Assembly (NCBI GenBank): GCA_028279405.1
Contig: JANQNU010000091.1
Coordinates: forward strand, 1-49,703
Length of the DNA: 49,703 bases
Direction: 5' to 3'
From: Phycisphaerae bacterium
GTDB lineage: Bacteria; Planctomycetota; Phycisphaerae; UBA1845; Fen-1342
Each line of letters begins with the position of its first letter. Positions within the stretch are counted from its first letter, which is position 1. Of this stretch, positions 8,955-17,860 are shown piece by piece. The translations under genes were made by a program, and so were the position numbers. Below the pieces are notes generated by a model, which saw nothing but the letters and a program-made list of their open reading frames with translations, was not told the origin of the DNA and ran no database searches.

Positions 8955-9590
8955 ATGCTCGACCGAGAGGCGATCGTCGAAGAGATTCTGCAACGACAAC
9001 TCAGTGCCATCATTCGCACGCACGAACAGCAGCTCGCAGCCGACGCCATGCAGGCGGCCGTTGACGGCGGCTTCCGCATGGTCGAGTTCACCCTCACAAC
9101 GCCGGGCGCGCTCGATCTCATCAACCAGTTCGCCGCCAACCCACAACTGTTGGTGGGCGCGGGCACGGTGCTCAACGCCGATCACGCAATCGCAGCGATC
9201 AACGCCGGTGCGCGGTTTCTCGTCTCGCCTGTAGTTTCGACCGAGATGATCGACGAGGCGCGGGCCCTGGGAGTGCCGAGCATCCCGGGAACCTTTACGC
9301 CCACCGAGATGCAGCAGGCACACACGGCGGGCGCCGACTTCTGCAAGCTGTTCCCGGCGCCTTACAACCTGCCGCAGTTCATTCGGTCCGTGCTGGGACC
9401 GCTTCCGCAACTGCGCATCTTCCCGACCAACGGCGTGACACCGGAAAACGTACGCGATGTGCTGGCGGCGGGGGCTGTCGGGGCCGGATTCGTTCAAGCG
9501 CTCTTCGATCCGAACGATCTGGCCACGCGCAATTTCGGCGCGATCACGAAACGCGCACAAGCGATCGTAGCGACCGTCTTTGGCGGGTAG
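8955..9590 (+). CDS. eda: 2-keto-3-deoxy-6-phosphogluconate (KDPG) aldolase
   Basis: A 211-residue class I aldolase that splits KDPG (or KHG) into pyruvate and glyceraldehyde-3-phosphate (or glyoxylate), the last step of the Entner-Doudoroff pathway. The catalytic pair is visible: Glu44 in MVEFTLTTPGAL and the Schiff-base Lys131 in GADFCKLFPA. GAGTVLN and the C-terminal phosphate-binding glycines (FPTNGVTPENV, AAGAVGAGF) are also present. The ATG at 8955 has AAGGAG seven bases upstream; an upstream GTG at 8937 would add six residues and lacks a better site. Length is normal for the family. It is followed by a hairpin terminator and a convergent gene, so it is probably monocistronic. No other Entner-Doudoroff gene is nearby. 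Confidence 0.93.
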   Translation: MLDREAIVEEILQRQLSAIIRTHEQQLAADAMQAAVDGGFRMVEFTLTTPGALDLINQFAANPQLLVGAGTVLNADHAIAAINAGARFLVSPVVSTEMIDEARALGVPSIPGTFTPTEMQQAHTAGADFCKLFPAPYNLPQFIRSVLGPLPQLRIFPTNGVTPENVRDVLAAGAVGAGFVQALFDPNDLATRNFGAITKRAQAIVATVFGG

Positions 9591-9697
9591 CGATGCAGCA
9601 CACATCTTCTGGCCCTGCGCCGCACATACGAGATTGCCTGCGACGATTCTTCCGATCGCTTCTTTGAGCAAGACCGTAGCGATCGAGATCAATGAGA

Positions 9698-9735
9698 GAG
9701 CCCGCTGACGCAGACGCCAGCGGGCTCGTCGATTT
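9698..9735. terminator. Hairpin terminator between convergent eda and PEP-CTERM gene
   Basis: A perfect 10-bp inverted repeat (GAGCCCGCTG at 9698-9707, CAGCGGGCTC at 9718-9727) with a 10-base loop lies between two genes that point at each other. The following bases contain a short T-rich run (GATTTCATT) on the plus strand only, so it may serve eda better than the minus-strand gene. Confidence 0.65.
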
Positions 9736-9778
9736 CATTCATGGTCCGCCCGACAAGGCGGGCGTAGCTCCGAGATGC

Positions 9779-10504
9779 CTAGGCGCGCCGATAGAGCCGG
9801 CCGACCAGCAGCAGCCCGAGCATGCCGAGCCCGACGGCGGCAGGCGTCGGAACGCCAACGGCCAGCACGCGGGCGGCCCCGGCGGCTCCACCATTCAGCA
9901 GCGAAACGGACGACGTCGTGAAGAACGTGGCATCAGTCTGGAACCAGACCAACGCAGAAAACCCCTCCGGGTCGAGCGAGGTACCATCGATACCCAGTCG
10001 GAACTGCCATTGCGGATTGCCGCCGACAGCGTCACGCTCGATGAAGTACGGGTCACCGTCGTCCCACGCCAGAGTCGCCTCGTCCGAGAAGGTGGACGAG
10101 CCGCTGTTGTCCGAACCAGCGTCCGAGATATCGACCGGCGCCCAGTTAGCAGACGCCAGCGAAGCCCGAACCAGGCCACCGGCACTGTCCGCCGCGAGAT
10201 TGATCCGGTACGCGAAGCCCAAGCCACCGGTCGCATCAACACCATTGACGTAGTACACGTAGCTCTCGACAGTGCCCGTGTATGCATCAAATCCGGGAAC
10301 GCCGGAGATGTCGGCCGTCAGCGAACTGACCAACCCGCCAGGCATCGCCCACGACGGCAGACCATCCGTGTAGAACGGGCCATCCGTACCCGTCAGGCCC
10401 GAAAAGTCCAGATCCGGGTTGTACAGAATGTCACCCGCACCAAGGCCCGCCAGCGACGGAACCGCGAGCGCGAGTGCAGTGACCAGCATAAGAACCTTGC
10501 GCAT
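9779..10504 (-). CDS. PEP-CTERM-type exported protein (exosortase target)
   Basis: A 241-residue secreted protein. Its N-terminal signal peptide is MRKVLMLVTALALAVPSLAG. The middle is beta-rich and acidic with Ser, Gly and Asp enrichment. It ends in a sorting signal: VGVPTPAAVGLGMLGLLLVG followed by RLYRRA, that is, a VPxPA motif, a short hydrophobic helix and a basic tail, as used by exosortase/archaeosortase-type processing. GGAGG stands 7 bases before the ATG. No exosortase gene is in the window, so the processing enzyme is elsewhere. Function of the mature domain is unknown; it may be a surface or extracellular matrix component. Confidence 0.8.
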   Translation of the reverse strand: MRKVLMLVTALALAVPSLAGLGAGDILYNPDLDFSGLTGTDGPFYTDGLPSWAMPGGLVSSLTADISGVPGFDAYTGTVESYVYYVNGVDATGGLGFAYRINLAADSAGGLVRASLASANWAPVDISDAGSDNSGSSTFSDEATLAWDDGDPYFIERDAVGGNPQWQFRLGIDGTSLDPEGFSALVWFQTDATFFTTSSVSLLNGGAAGAARVLAVGVPTPAAVGLGMLGLLLVGRLYRRA

Positions 10505-10940
10505 TACAAGCCTCCGAGAGAAGATAAATCAAACTAGAAGTGCGTGATCCATCCCACGCAAGCGGGCAGTATACTGTCCGATAGTCGCGTCGCAAGCGAA
10601 ATCCGGGTTAATTCAGCATGAAGCGCGGCCGGCCCGGCGAAAACAGCACTCCACCCGTAACACCCTTTTCAATCAATACTTAAGATACGCGCACGTGCGA
10701 AACCGCTCGACAAACGCAGCCCCCGATGGCCAACACCACGAAACAGTTGGTGTCCGCCACGCCGACCGCCGAGACTCGGTACCGGGAGGCGGTTTGGCCG
10801 AATGAAGTGCCCGTTCCCCACGAGGACCAATTCCGAAGTGGACGATTGCCAGCCGGGCCGCGAGCAAATACACTCTGCGGCGCAAGAGTTGTCGTCGGCT
10901 CCGGGGGGGTGATCGAACCCATCGGAGTAACGACCAGTGA
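10505..10940. other. Intergenic region upstream of tRNA-Arg and the PEP-CTERM gene
   Basis: About 435 bases without a coding frame I trust. It carries the leftward promoter of the PEP-CTERM gene near 10505-10600 and presumably the rightward promoter of the tRNA. Open frames on either strand here are short, have no ribosome binding sites and show no family signature. Confidence 0.4.
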
Positions 10941-11014
10941 GTCTCTGTAGCTCAATTGGATAGAGCGTTGCCCTCCGGAGGCAAAGGTTACAGGTTCGAA
11001 TCCTGTCAGGGACG
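10941..11014 (+). tRNA. tRNA-Arg, anticodon CCG
   Basis: A full cloverleaf can be folded: acceptor GTCTCTG with CAGGGAC, D arm GCTC/GAGC, anticodon stem TTGCC/GGCAA around loop CTCCGGA with anticodon CCG, and T arm ACAGG TTCGAAT CCTGT. The discriminator base is G at 11014 and no CCA is encoded. It decodes CGG. Its 3' acceptor arm overlaps by about nine bases the antisense end of the lipoprotein gene. Confidence 0.95.
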
Positions 11015-11650
11015 TTTGCCCGAGTCGCGGTCGACCGCATCGGGAGAATCGCCCGCTGCCGGCGATGGCCGGTCCTTCCGTTCCCAGCCCAGCGACTCGG
11101 TTGCTGTCGCGATTTTTTGCCCGCGACGCGGGTCGTGGACTGCGACGCACTCCCCCATGACCAGATGCCGCGTCGGGCGCCCCCACCCCCCGACAACCTG
11201 CCGCGTTTCCCGCGTCGTTAGCGCACGGAACCGGCAACGGTACCGGTCGCCGGCGAGCCGATAGAGCGCGGCGATCCCGCGCTTGGATTCAAACCGTACA
11301 TCCAGCGGCCCGAATTCGCCGCGAAGTCGTAGCGTCTCGCGCGACATCGTATAGTTGCGGGCCCGCCCGCGTGGCGGCGCCGCGAGCCGAAGCGAAAGCT
11401 CCACAGCCCCCGCATTCCGGCCCGTCCAACCCCGATAGGGCCGCCGAGCCGCAACCCACAGACTTCCCTCGTCGTCCTCCCACCAGTACGCCTCTTGCAA
11501 ATCGATGCGCCCCACGTCGGCACTTGGGGGATCGATCGCGTCGAACCGCAACGACGTGACCAGCAGTTGGCCCGACGCGCAGCCCGTGCTGACCATCGCG
11601 CCCAGCGCACCCAAGACCATCAGCGTTCCGGCCGTGCGCCGCTCAGGCAT
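11006..11650 (-). CDS. Putative lipoprotein of unknown function
   Basis: A 214-residue protein. The chosen ATG at 11650 gives a lipoprotein signal, [20 protein letters not shown] followed by STGC as the lipobox. The ATG overlaps the last codons of glyA (ATGCCTGA, 8 bases), so the two genes are translationally coupled. The middle looks like a beta-sandwich ([27 protein letters not shown]), and the last 50 residues are basic and of low order. No family is recognised. The stop codon lies antisense inside the tRNA-Arg acceptor arm. An upstream start at 11716 would bury the signal peptide and is rejected. Confidence 0.7.
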   Translation of the reverse strand: MPERRTAGTLMVLGALGAMVSTGCASGQLLVTSLRFDAIDPPSADVGRIDLQEAYWWEDDEGSLWVAARRPYRGWTGRNAGAVELSLRLAAPPRGRARNYTMSRETLRLRGEFGPLDVRFESKRGIAALYRLAGDRYRCRFRALTTRETRQVVGGWGRPTRHLVMGECVAVHDPRRGQKIATATESLGWERKDRPSPAAGDSPDAVDRDSGKRP

Positions 11651-12902
11651 GCGGAACCGGGAAGTTCGCGCACAAAGCCTGAACGTCATCCCGCACCGAC
11701 GCCAGCTTTTGATCATCGCCTTCGGCCGATAGCGCCGCGTGAATCAATCCCGCGACGGTCGCCATCTCGGCGGCGCCGAGCCCACGGGTGGTCAATGCCG
11801 GCGTTCCCAGACGCAAACCGCTTGTTTGCGTCGGCTTGCGCTCGTCGAACGGGATCATGTTCTTGTTGACGATGATCCCGGCTACCTCGAGCCACTGCTC
11901 GGCCTGCTTGCCGGTGAGGTCGGGATGCACGTCGCGCAGGTCGACCAGCATCAGATGATTGTCCGTACCGCCCGACACGAGCCGATATCCGCGACCGCCC
12001 AACGCCTCAGCGAGTGCCTGCGCGTTTTGCACGATTTGCTGCTGGTACTGTTTGAACTCCGGCCGCAGCGCTTCGCCAAAAGCCACCGCCTTGGCAAGGA
12101 TCACGTGCATCAACGGTCCGCCTTGCGAGCCGGGAAAGACCCACTTATCGATTAGCTTGGCGTGGTCCGGACCACACATGATCATGCCGCCGCGCGGGCC
12201 GCGGAGCGTCTTGTGCGTGGTCGTCGTCGTAAACTCGGCGTGTCCAATGGGCGAGGGGTGCAGCCCCGTCGCGATCAAGCCGGCGATGTGAGCGATGTCC
12301 GCCATCAACGCCGCCCCCACCTCGCGCGCGATCTCCGCGAACGCCGCGAAATCGATCGTGCGCGGATAGGCTGACGCGCCGGTGATGATCAACTTCGGCT
12401 TGTGTTCCCGCGCCAGGTGCCGCACGGCGTCGATATCGATCCGTTCGGTCTCACGAGTGACGCCGTAGTGCACGATGTTGTACAACGCACCGCTCATGTT
12501 GACTTTCAGACCGTGCGTCAGGTGGCCGCCGTGGGCCAGATCAAGCGACAAGATCGTGTCCCCGGGCTGCAGGGCCGCAAGAAAGACGGCCGCGTTGGCC
12601 TGCGCGCCGGAGTGCGGCTGCACGTTGACGTGTTCAGAGTTGAATAGCTGCCGGGCCCGATCCCGCGCCACATCCTCTATGGCGTCCATGTTCACGCACC
12701 CGCCGTAGTAGCGTCGGCCGGGATAGCCCTCTGCATACTTGTTGGTGAACACGGAGCCGACGGCCTCGCGCACCGCAACCGAAACATGGTTTTCGGACGC
12801 GATCAGCTCAAGCGTGTTCTGCTGACGCTGCTCCTCGCGACCGACGACTGCGGCCAGATCCGGATCTACTTCCGACAGTGATTTCGACAGTGCTGTTAAC
12901 AT
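11643..12902 (-). CDS. glyA: Serine hydroxymethyltransferase
   Basis: A 419-residue PLP enzyme that interconverts serine plus tetrahydrofolate with glycine plus 5,10-methylene-tetrahydrofolate, the main one-carbon source. The PLP lysine is Lys231 in [14 protein letters not shown]. Other family blocks are [36 protein letters not shown] and [15 protein letters not shown] [14 protein letters not shown] near the C-terminus. Length is normal. It is preceded by a lipoprotein gene and followed by one whose start overlaps its stop. Confidence 0.97.
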   Translation of the reverse strand: MLTALSKSLSEVDPDLAAVVGREEQRQQNTLELIASENHVSVAVREAVGSVFTNKYAEGYPGRRYYGGCVNMDAIEDVARDRARQLFNSEHVNVQPHSGAQANAAVFLAALQPGDTILSLDLAHGGHLTHGLKVNMSGALYNIVHYGVTRETERIDIDAVRHLAREHKPKLIITGASAYPRTIDFAAFAEIAREVGAALMADIAHIAGLIATGLHPSPIGHAEFTTTTTHKTLRGPRGGMIMCGPDHAKLIDKWVFPGSQGGPLMHVILAKAVAFGEALRPEFKQYQQQIVQNAQALAEALGGRGYRLVSGGTDNHLMLVDLRDVHPDLTGKQAEQWLEVAGIIVNKNMIPFDERKPTQTSGLRLGTPALTTRGLGAAEMATVAGLIHAALSAEGDDQKLASVRDDVQALCANFPVPHA

Positions 12903-12942
12903 CGACTCATCCGATCATCAAAGACTTCCTACCACCGATGGG

Positions 12943-13515
12943 CTACCCGGCCGTACGATCGGCAGGCTCGAAGCGTTCGATCAATTCATCCAACAGCTTG
13001 CGTTCGGCCGCGCGATCGCGCCGCACGCGCGTCCAGACGGACTGCTGCCGGGATGTCGTCGCCGGGTCACTCCAGCGCGTGTTCTCGTATGCGGGGGTGT
13101 CGGAGATTCCGCCGACGGGGGCCGGCGTGGCATCGACCCGCGACGTATCGCGCCGCTCGACGTCCACCCGCAGCCGCAACAGCGTGCGCCCGTCGCGGCG
13201 CGTCACCTCGACCACAGCCACCCGACGCATGTCACTGGAACCGCCATAGAAATCCCGCGCCGATCCGCTGCCGTCCCGCGTCGTGAACAGCACCGGATTG
13301 GATACCAGCCGATCGTCGGCCGATCGGCCGCGGTCGATTCCACCAAACTCCCGCGTCAACAGCCCCGCCGCGTAGTCGAGGACCTCGCGTGCGGGCACGG
13401 GATCGAACGACCGGCTGGCGAACGACGCCGGCTCCGTCGCCGAACAGCCGGCCAGGGACGACAACGCGACGACGGTGAGCGGCACGAGATGAATCAAAGA
13501 GCGAAATCGCGGCAT
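12943..13515 (-). CDS. Putative lipoprotein of unknown function
   Basis: A 190-residue protein starting at the ATG at 13515, with AGAGG a short way upstream. A lipobox signal is visible: MPRFRSLIHLVPLTVVALSS followed by LAGC. The mature part has a beta-rich middle (RVAVVEVTRRDGRTLLRLRV) and a C-terminal helix with charged residues. It is transcribed towards glyA, 40 bases upstream of it, and divergently from the SDR gene with about 105 bases between starts. The longer reading from 13698 would place 61 odd residues before the signal, so I reject it. Function unknown. Confidence 0.7.
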   Translation of the reverse strand: MPRFRSLIHLVPLTVVALSSLAGCSATEPASFASRSFDPVPAREVLDYAAGLLTREFGGIDRGRSADDRLVSNPVLFTTRDGSGSARDFYGGSSDMRRVAVVEVTRRDGRTLLRLRVDVERRDTSRVDATPAPVGGISDTPAYENTRWSDPATTSRQQSVWTRVRRDRAAERKLLDELIERFEPADRTAG

Positions 13516-13620
13516 GTAAGACCTCTTTCTGGGATTTCCGCCGACATTATGGGCGCCCCGAGCCTGCCTGTATAGCATCAGCGCCCGGCCCTTCCGACCC
13601 TCAGCACGAACGGAGCGATC

Positions 13621-14319
13621 ATGTCCAGACCCGTCTGTATCGTCACCGGAGCAAGCCGCGGCATCGGCAGCGCCGTCGCCCGGCGGTTCGCCCAGCAAGG
13701 GTACGATCTACTGCTCACGGCTCGTAGTGCCGACGACCTCGAATCCACGGCAGGCCAGATCGAGGCAAACGGTGCGTCCTGCATGTCGGTGGTCGCGGAC
13801 CTGGAACGTTCCGAAACACCGACTGCAATCGTCACGGCCGCTCACGAGCGGTACGGTCGCATCGACGTCGTCGTCAACAACGCCGGCGTCGCGCCGCGCT
13901 CACCGATCATAGACCTGACCACCGACGCCTTCGACCAGGCACTGCGAATCAACGTTGCGGCCGTGTTCCACATGACGCGCGCCGTCTGGCCGTTCATGCG
14001 GAGCCGGGGTCAGGGCACGATCGTCAACATCTCTTCGCTGGCAGCGTTCGATCCGTTTCCGGGCTTCGCGGCCTACGGCGCGTGCAAGGCTTGGGTCAAC
14101 CTCTTCACGAAGGCCGCCGCCGAAGAGGGACGCAGCGACGGAATTCGCGTTTTCGCGGTCGCCCCCGGAGCCGTCGAGACCAGCATGCTGCGCGGTCATT
14201 TTCCGGACTTCCCAGCGACACAGACGCTCACCCCGGACGACGTCGCGCAACTCGTGGCGCACGTTTGCCAAGACGCAATCCGACACGCTACTGGAGAGAC
14301 CATCACACTGCGCCGATAA
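13621..14319 (+). CDS. Short-chain dehydrogenase/reductase (FabG-like)
   Basis: A 232-residue SDR. Rossmann glycine motif TGASRGIG (9-16), NNAGV (86-90), Ser in NISSL (about 138), and the catalytic Tyr152-x3-Lys156 in YGACK are all present. It closely resembles 3-oxoacyl-ACP reductase-type SDRs that use NAD(P)H, but the substrate cannot be read from sequence. The ATG at 13621 begins MSRPVCIVTG and starts close to the divergent lipoprotein gene. It is not tightly coupled to the next gene (about 257 bases). Confidence 0.9.
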   Translation: MSRPVCIVTGASRGIGSAVARRFAQQGYDLLLTARSADDLESTAGQIEANGASCMSVVADLERSETPTAIVTAAHERYGRIDVVVNNAGVAPRSPIIDLTTDAFDQALRINVAAVFHMTRAVWPFMRSRGQGTIVNISSLAAFDPFPGFAAYGACKAWVNLFTKAAAEEGRSDGIRVFAVAPGAVETSMLRGHFPDFPATQTLTPDDVAQLVAHVCQDAIRHATGETITLRR

Positions 14320-14576
14320 CACCAGGCCGGGGGGTACCGTCGGAAGGCCGGCGGTAAGGCTTAGCTGAAGAATCGAAGCGATCGCTTGTTGCCGCTTTCC
14401 AGACTTCATAGTTGAGGTCTATGGCGTGCCCGATCATTTCCCGAACAACTTGGACCGCCGCATTGCCAGGCAGTTCTTTGGAGAAATCTGGCTAACGCGG
14501 GGTTGGCCGCGGTTCGATATCTAACGCGGCGACAGACCGTGCTGCAGCTGGATTCACTTATCGGGCGAGGCGCCGT

Positions 14577-15704
14577 GTGAAAGAATCGAAGGACGAACGC
14601 AGGATCCGACAGTCGAAGGAGCTGATCAATCAAGCGCTTGATACGCTTGATTCCTCGACGTCAGAAACGACGTTTGCGCCACAACGCAGTGCCGAACGAT
14701 TCCAGTATCGCGTCGTGTCGGCCCGCTGCGAGGTGCCGGACGGATCCTCCGGCTTCCAAAGCTACATGATCGCGACACGAAACATCAGCCGCAACGGTGT
14801 TTCGTTCGTGTGCGGCCAGTTCCTATATCCCTCGACGCGCTGCCGAGTGGTGCTCACGACGCTTCACAATCTTCGACACGAGGTCGAAGGCCGTATCGTG
14901 CGCTGCCGCTACCTCGCCGGAACAGGCGCGCTGCACGAGATCGGATTCCAGTTCGACAAAGCGATCGACGTCGCGCTTTTCGTGCGCGGCGCGATGCATA
15001 CCAAGGTACTGCTGATCGACGATGACGAGGAGTTCCACGAACTCGTCAAGAACCTGCTGAAGAACGCAAGCATCTCCATCGAATCGGTCCTGTCCGGGAA
15101 GGATGCGTGCGAACGGATCGAGCAAGGCGAAGCATACGACATGGCGCTGCTCGATATCATGATGCCGGAGCTGGATGGCTTCGAATGTTTCGAGGCACTT
15201 CGAAAGCTCGGCTTCCTGCACCCGATCATCGCCGTCAGCTCGGACGAACGCGACGAACGCGTACAGCGCGCCTTCGAAATGGGATTCAGCGAGTACTTGA
15301 TCAAACCCGTCTCGCGCGACTCATTACTCGCCATGATTTCGTCGATGAAAGACGAACCGATCATCAGCTCGTTGATCCACGAGAAAGAGATGGCCGGCCT
15401 GATCGATACCTTCGTCGAAAAGTTGCCAGCCAAGGTCCGCGAAATGGAGCGACTGTACGCCGAGGGCGCGCTGGACCAGCTCAAGGAGCAGACGCAGGGC
15501 CTGAAAGGCAAGGCCGGCACCTTCGGGTTCGAGGTGTTGACCGACAAGGCTCGCGAACTGGAGGCGGCGATCTCGAAGGATGCACCGTTGCAGGACATCC
15601 GCAAGGAGCTGAACCAACTATGCCGCCTGTGTCTGGCCGCACGGCCGGCAAACGCCGACTCTGAAGAGCCGGAAAGCGCCGAGCCAAAGGATGTCGTACA
15701 ATAG
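14577..15704 (+). CDS. PilZ-receiver-Hpt-like regulatory protein (paralogue 1)
   Basis: A 375-residue protein with a GTG start after GGGCGAGG. Domain order is an N-terminal helix (1-30), PilZ (about 40-135, with RFQYR matching RxxxR and NISRNG matching the second c-di-GMP motif), a receiver domain (143-260: acidic pocket D148-D149-D150, phosphoacceptor Asp193 in LLDIMMPELDG, Lys243 in IKPVS), and a C-terminal Hpt-like four-helix domain (about 280-365). In that Hpt domain the phosphoacceptor His of HxxKG is Gln307 in QTQGLKGKAG. So c-di-GMP binding and receiver phosphorylation look possible but His phosphotransfer does not. A close paralogue follows 167 bases downstream. Confidence 0.9.
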   Translation: MKESKDERRIRQSKELINQALDTLDSSTSETTFAPQRSAERFQYRVVSARCEVPDGSSGFQSYMIATRNISRNGVSFVCGQFLYPSTRCRVVLTTLHNLRHEVEGRIVRCRYLAGTGALHEIGFQFDKAIDVALFVRGAMHTKVLLIDDDEEFHELVKNLLKNASISIESVLSGKDACERIEQGEAYDMALLDIMMPELDGFECFEALRKLGFLHPIIAVSSDERDERVQRAFEMGFSEYLIKPVSRDSLLAMISSMKDEPIISSLIHEKEMAGLIDTFVEKLPAKVREMERLYAEGALDQLKEQTQGLKGKAGTFGFEVLTDKARELEAAISKDAPLQDIRKELNQLCRLCLAARPANADSEEPESAEPKDVVQ

Positions 15705-15735
15705 CCTGAGTCCGTGAACTGTGTTCCATTGTGTG

Positions 15736-15814
15736 CTTATCGTCCGATAAGCTGGATATTTTGCGGGGGTTGTTTCGTTGCTTCTCGGGCTGAATCTGCC
15801 GATACTACTATCGG
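15736..15814. promoter_or_regulatory. Two palindromes sharing a CGATA/TATCG core upstream of PilZ paralogue 2
   Basis: CTTATCG-TC-CGATAAG (15736-15751) and CCGATA-CTAC-TATCGG (15799-15814) lie in the 167-base gap between the two PilZ genes. A related CTTATCGGGCGA occurs just before the start of paralogue 1 (14557-14568). They could be operators for a common regulator; no protein is assigned. Confidence 0.35.
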
Positions 15815-15871
15815 AAGGGTGGCTAGAGCGAGAGTCGCCCATCACCATAACCGACATACTGATTGTGCGCC

Positions 15872-16957
15872 ATGACTGAGCCCGGCGGTTCATCTCAATC
15901 GCGGCTCTCCAGGGAGTTCGTGCGGAAGGCGTTGGACCTGCTCGATGAGCAGGCCTGCGAAGGGACGGCAGACTTCCGCAACGGAGAGCGCTTCAACTAT
16001 CGCAGTACGTCCGCGCGTTGCCAGACGCCGGCCGGCTCGACCGGTTGGAAGCAGTGCGAGATCGTCACCCGCAACATCAGCCGCACCGGCGTGTCATTTA
16101 TCGTCGGCCAGTTTCTCTACCCGGGCAGCGAGGCGCGGGTCACGCTCACCACGCTCCACAAGACGGCGCAGGAACTCTCCGGCAAGATCATCCGCTGCCG
16201 CTACCTGCCCGGCACCGGTTCGCTCTATGAGGTCGGGCTCCAGTTCAGCCGGCAGATCGACCTCACGCTCTTTGTGCGCGGGGCGATCAACACGCACATT
16301 CTGCTCATCGATTACGACGAGGACTTCGAAGCGATCTTCACGCAGCTGCTCCAGCTCCCCAGCGTGAAAATCACGCACGCCAACTCCGGGATGGAAGCAC
16401 TCGAGCTGACGAAGCAGCAATCGTACGACATGGTCTTCGTCGAACTGCTCAACCCGACGATGGACGGCTTCGCAACCTACCGTGCGCTGCGGAAACAGGG
16501 TTTCATGCAGCCGATCATCGCCTGTACTGCGGACGACGATGAGAAAACGCGCACCCTTGCACTGGAGGAAGGGTTCGACGACTTCATTCTCAAGCCGCTG
16601 GATCGGCAGTCGCTCGAGTCCACGATTGCGATGATGCGTGACGAACCGATTGTCAGCTCGCTCATGGATGAGCCCGACATGGTGCCGTTGATCGACGAGT
16701 TCGTCAGTAAGCTCTCGGACAAGATTCGCGCCTTGGAGAAAGCGTTCCGCGAGGGCGACCTGGCGGTGGTCAGTCGAATCACCCGCGGTTTGAAGGCCAA
16801 TGCCGGCACACTGGGCTTCGAAGTCATCACCGAAGCGGCGCGCGAGCTGGAGCGATATCTGAATCAACCCGAGGCGCCGGACGAACTGCGCAAGGAACTC
16901 AACCGGCTCTGCCGCATGTGCATGGCCGCGCGGCCCGCGACCGCCCAGGTCTCCTAG
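15872..16957 (+). CDS. PilZ-receiver-Hpt-like regulatory protein (paralogue 2, phosphomimetic)
   Basis: A 361-residue paralogue of the preceding protein with the same order: PilZ (RFNYR and NISRTG motifs kept), receiver and Hpt-like. The receiver keeps acidic residues (DYDED) and the Lys in ILKPLD, but the phosphoacceptor Asp is Glu191 (FVELLNPTMDG in place of LLDIMMPELDG), a change that often mimics phosphorylation. The Hpt-like domain has Arg305 where His would be (RITRGLKANAG) and lost the KG glycine as well. ATG at 15872 is chosen over an upstream TTG at 15863; no strong ribosome binding site is seen. With paralogue 1 it may form an unbalanced pair in which one arm is switchable and the other locked; that is inference. 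Confidence 0.9.
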   Translation: MTEPGGSSQSRLSREFVRKALDLLDEQACEGTADFRNGERFNYRSTSARCQTPAGSTGWKQCEIVTRNISRTGVSFIVGQFLYPGSEARVTLTTLHKTAQELSGKIIRCRYLPGTGSLYEVGLQFSRQIDLTLFVRGAINTHILLIDYDEDFEAIFTQLLQLPSVKITHANSGMEALELTKQQSYDMVFVELLNPTMDGFATYRALRKQGFMQPIIACTADDDEKTRTLALEEGFDDFILKPLDRQSLESTIAMMRDEPIVSSLMDEPDMVPLIDEFVSKLSDKIRALEKAFREGDLAVVSRITRGLKANAGTLGFEVITEAARELERYLNQPEAPDELRKELNRLCRMCMAARPATAQVS

Positions 16958-17057
16958 CCCACGAGCGCCCCCAAACCGCGACCGCCCTGTCTTGCGAGCA
17001 AACTTTGCCGCTCGTATCCTGCCTCTTGAAATTACCTGGTCGACCAATGGGTGTTTC

Positions 17058-17753
17058 ATGACCCGTATTCCACCGATTACCGCGGGAGGGCTCCCGCCGA
17101 CGCCCTCGGCTCCGGGAACCTCCGGCACGGCCATCGCAAGCCTGGCGCTCGGTATCGTGGGGATTCCGACCTGTTGCTGTCCGATCGCCCCCGTTCTGGC
17201 GCTGGCTCTCGGGGCCGTCGCGCTCGGATCGATCAACCGCGGGGAGGCCGTGGGCAAAGGCATCGCGATCAGCGGGATCGTTCTCGGAATCATCGGCCTG
17301 CTCATCTCGATCGGTTGCTGGACGGCGAGTTTTCTCACCATCCCAGCCGAGGTGATCCCCGGCGATGAGCTTTCCGAACAGAATGTGAGCGTACTGCAAG
17401 CGGCCGGCGTACTAGCGGATGACGAAACGGTGCAACTCTTCTACCCGACCGCGTCCTTTGAACTGACCGCCTCGGGCACGATCCTCGGAAACCGTCGGAT
17501 CATCACCTTCTCGTCCCACGATGACGTCGACGCGATGGATTTCGCCGACATTGCCAATATCCAGGTCGCGACCGGCAACAATACCGTCGCCGTTCAATCA
17601 CAGTTCCGCCTCGAAAGCGATGACGACTACCAGCTGGTCTTCGACATCATGGCGAACGGCGAGGACGTCAAGTTCTTCAACGCGTTGAAGCGTTCCGTGG
17701 ATGAGGCACGCTCGGCTGCGGGTAAACCGCCGGTCGAGGTTGAACAGGATTAG
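17058..17753 (+). CDS. DUF4190-type membrane protein with C-terminal PH-like domain
   Basis: A 231-residue protein starting at ATG 17058. A proline-rich N-terminus is followed by two membrane helices, one within ASLALGIVGIPTCCCPI and ALALGAVALG, the second in GIVLGIIGLLISIGC, with the DUF4190 signature in which the loop carries GSINRGEAVGKGIAISG. After the helices, residues about 110-215 form a soluble domain that looks like a bacterial PH-like fold (DETVQLFYPTASFELTASGT, RRIITFSSHDDVDAMDF). Membrane topology is clear; function is not. It follows paralogue 2 by about 100 bases and might be co-transcribed. Confidence 0.7.
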   Translation: MTRIPPITAGGLPPTPSAPGTSGTAIASLALGIVGIPTCCCPIAPVLALALGAVALGSINRGEAVGKGIAISGIVLGIIGLLISIGCWTASFLTIPAEVIPGDELSEQNVSVLQAAGVLADDETVQLFYPTASFELTASGTILGNRRIITFSSHDDVDAMDFADIANIQVATGNNTVAVQSQFRLESDDDYQLVFDIMANGEDVKFFNALKRSVDEARSAAGKPPVEVEQD

Positions 17754-17860
17754 CCATGAGCGGGTCATCGCCGACCGGATGGTAGCGCATCCCGCGAACG
17801 TGATCGCTACAATGCCGTTGGAAACGCGTTTGATCACGCTGCACCGCGCCGGACCGCCGC

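Noticed and set aside
10669..11264. Several open frames on both strands across the tRNA-Arg, one with an [18 protein letters not shown] text
   Set aside because: These are translations of the tRNA antisense and its flanks; similar spurious frames are common at tRNA-Arg and tRNA-type loci in databases. They have no ribosome binding sites and overlap a clear tRNA.
16094..17341. 415-codon minus-strand frame
   Set aside because: Antisense to the second PilZ paralogue and the DUF4190 gene, with no recognisable motif.
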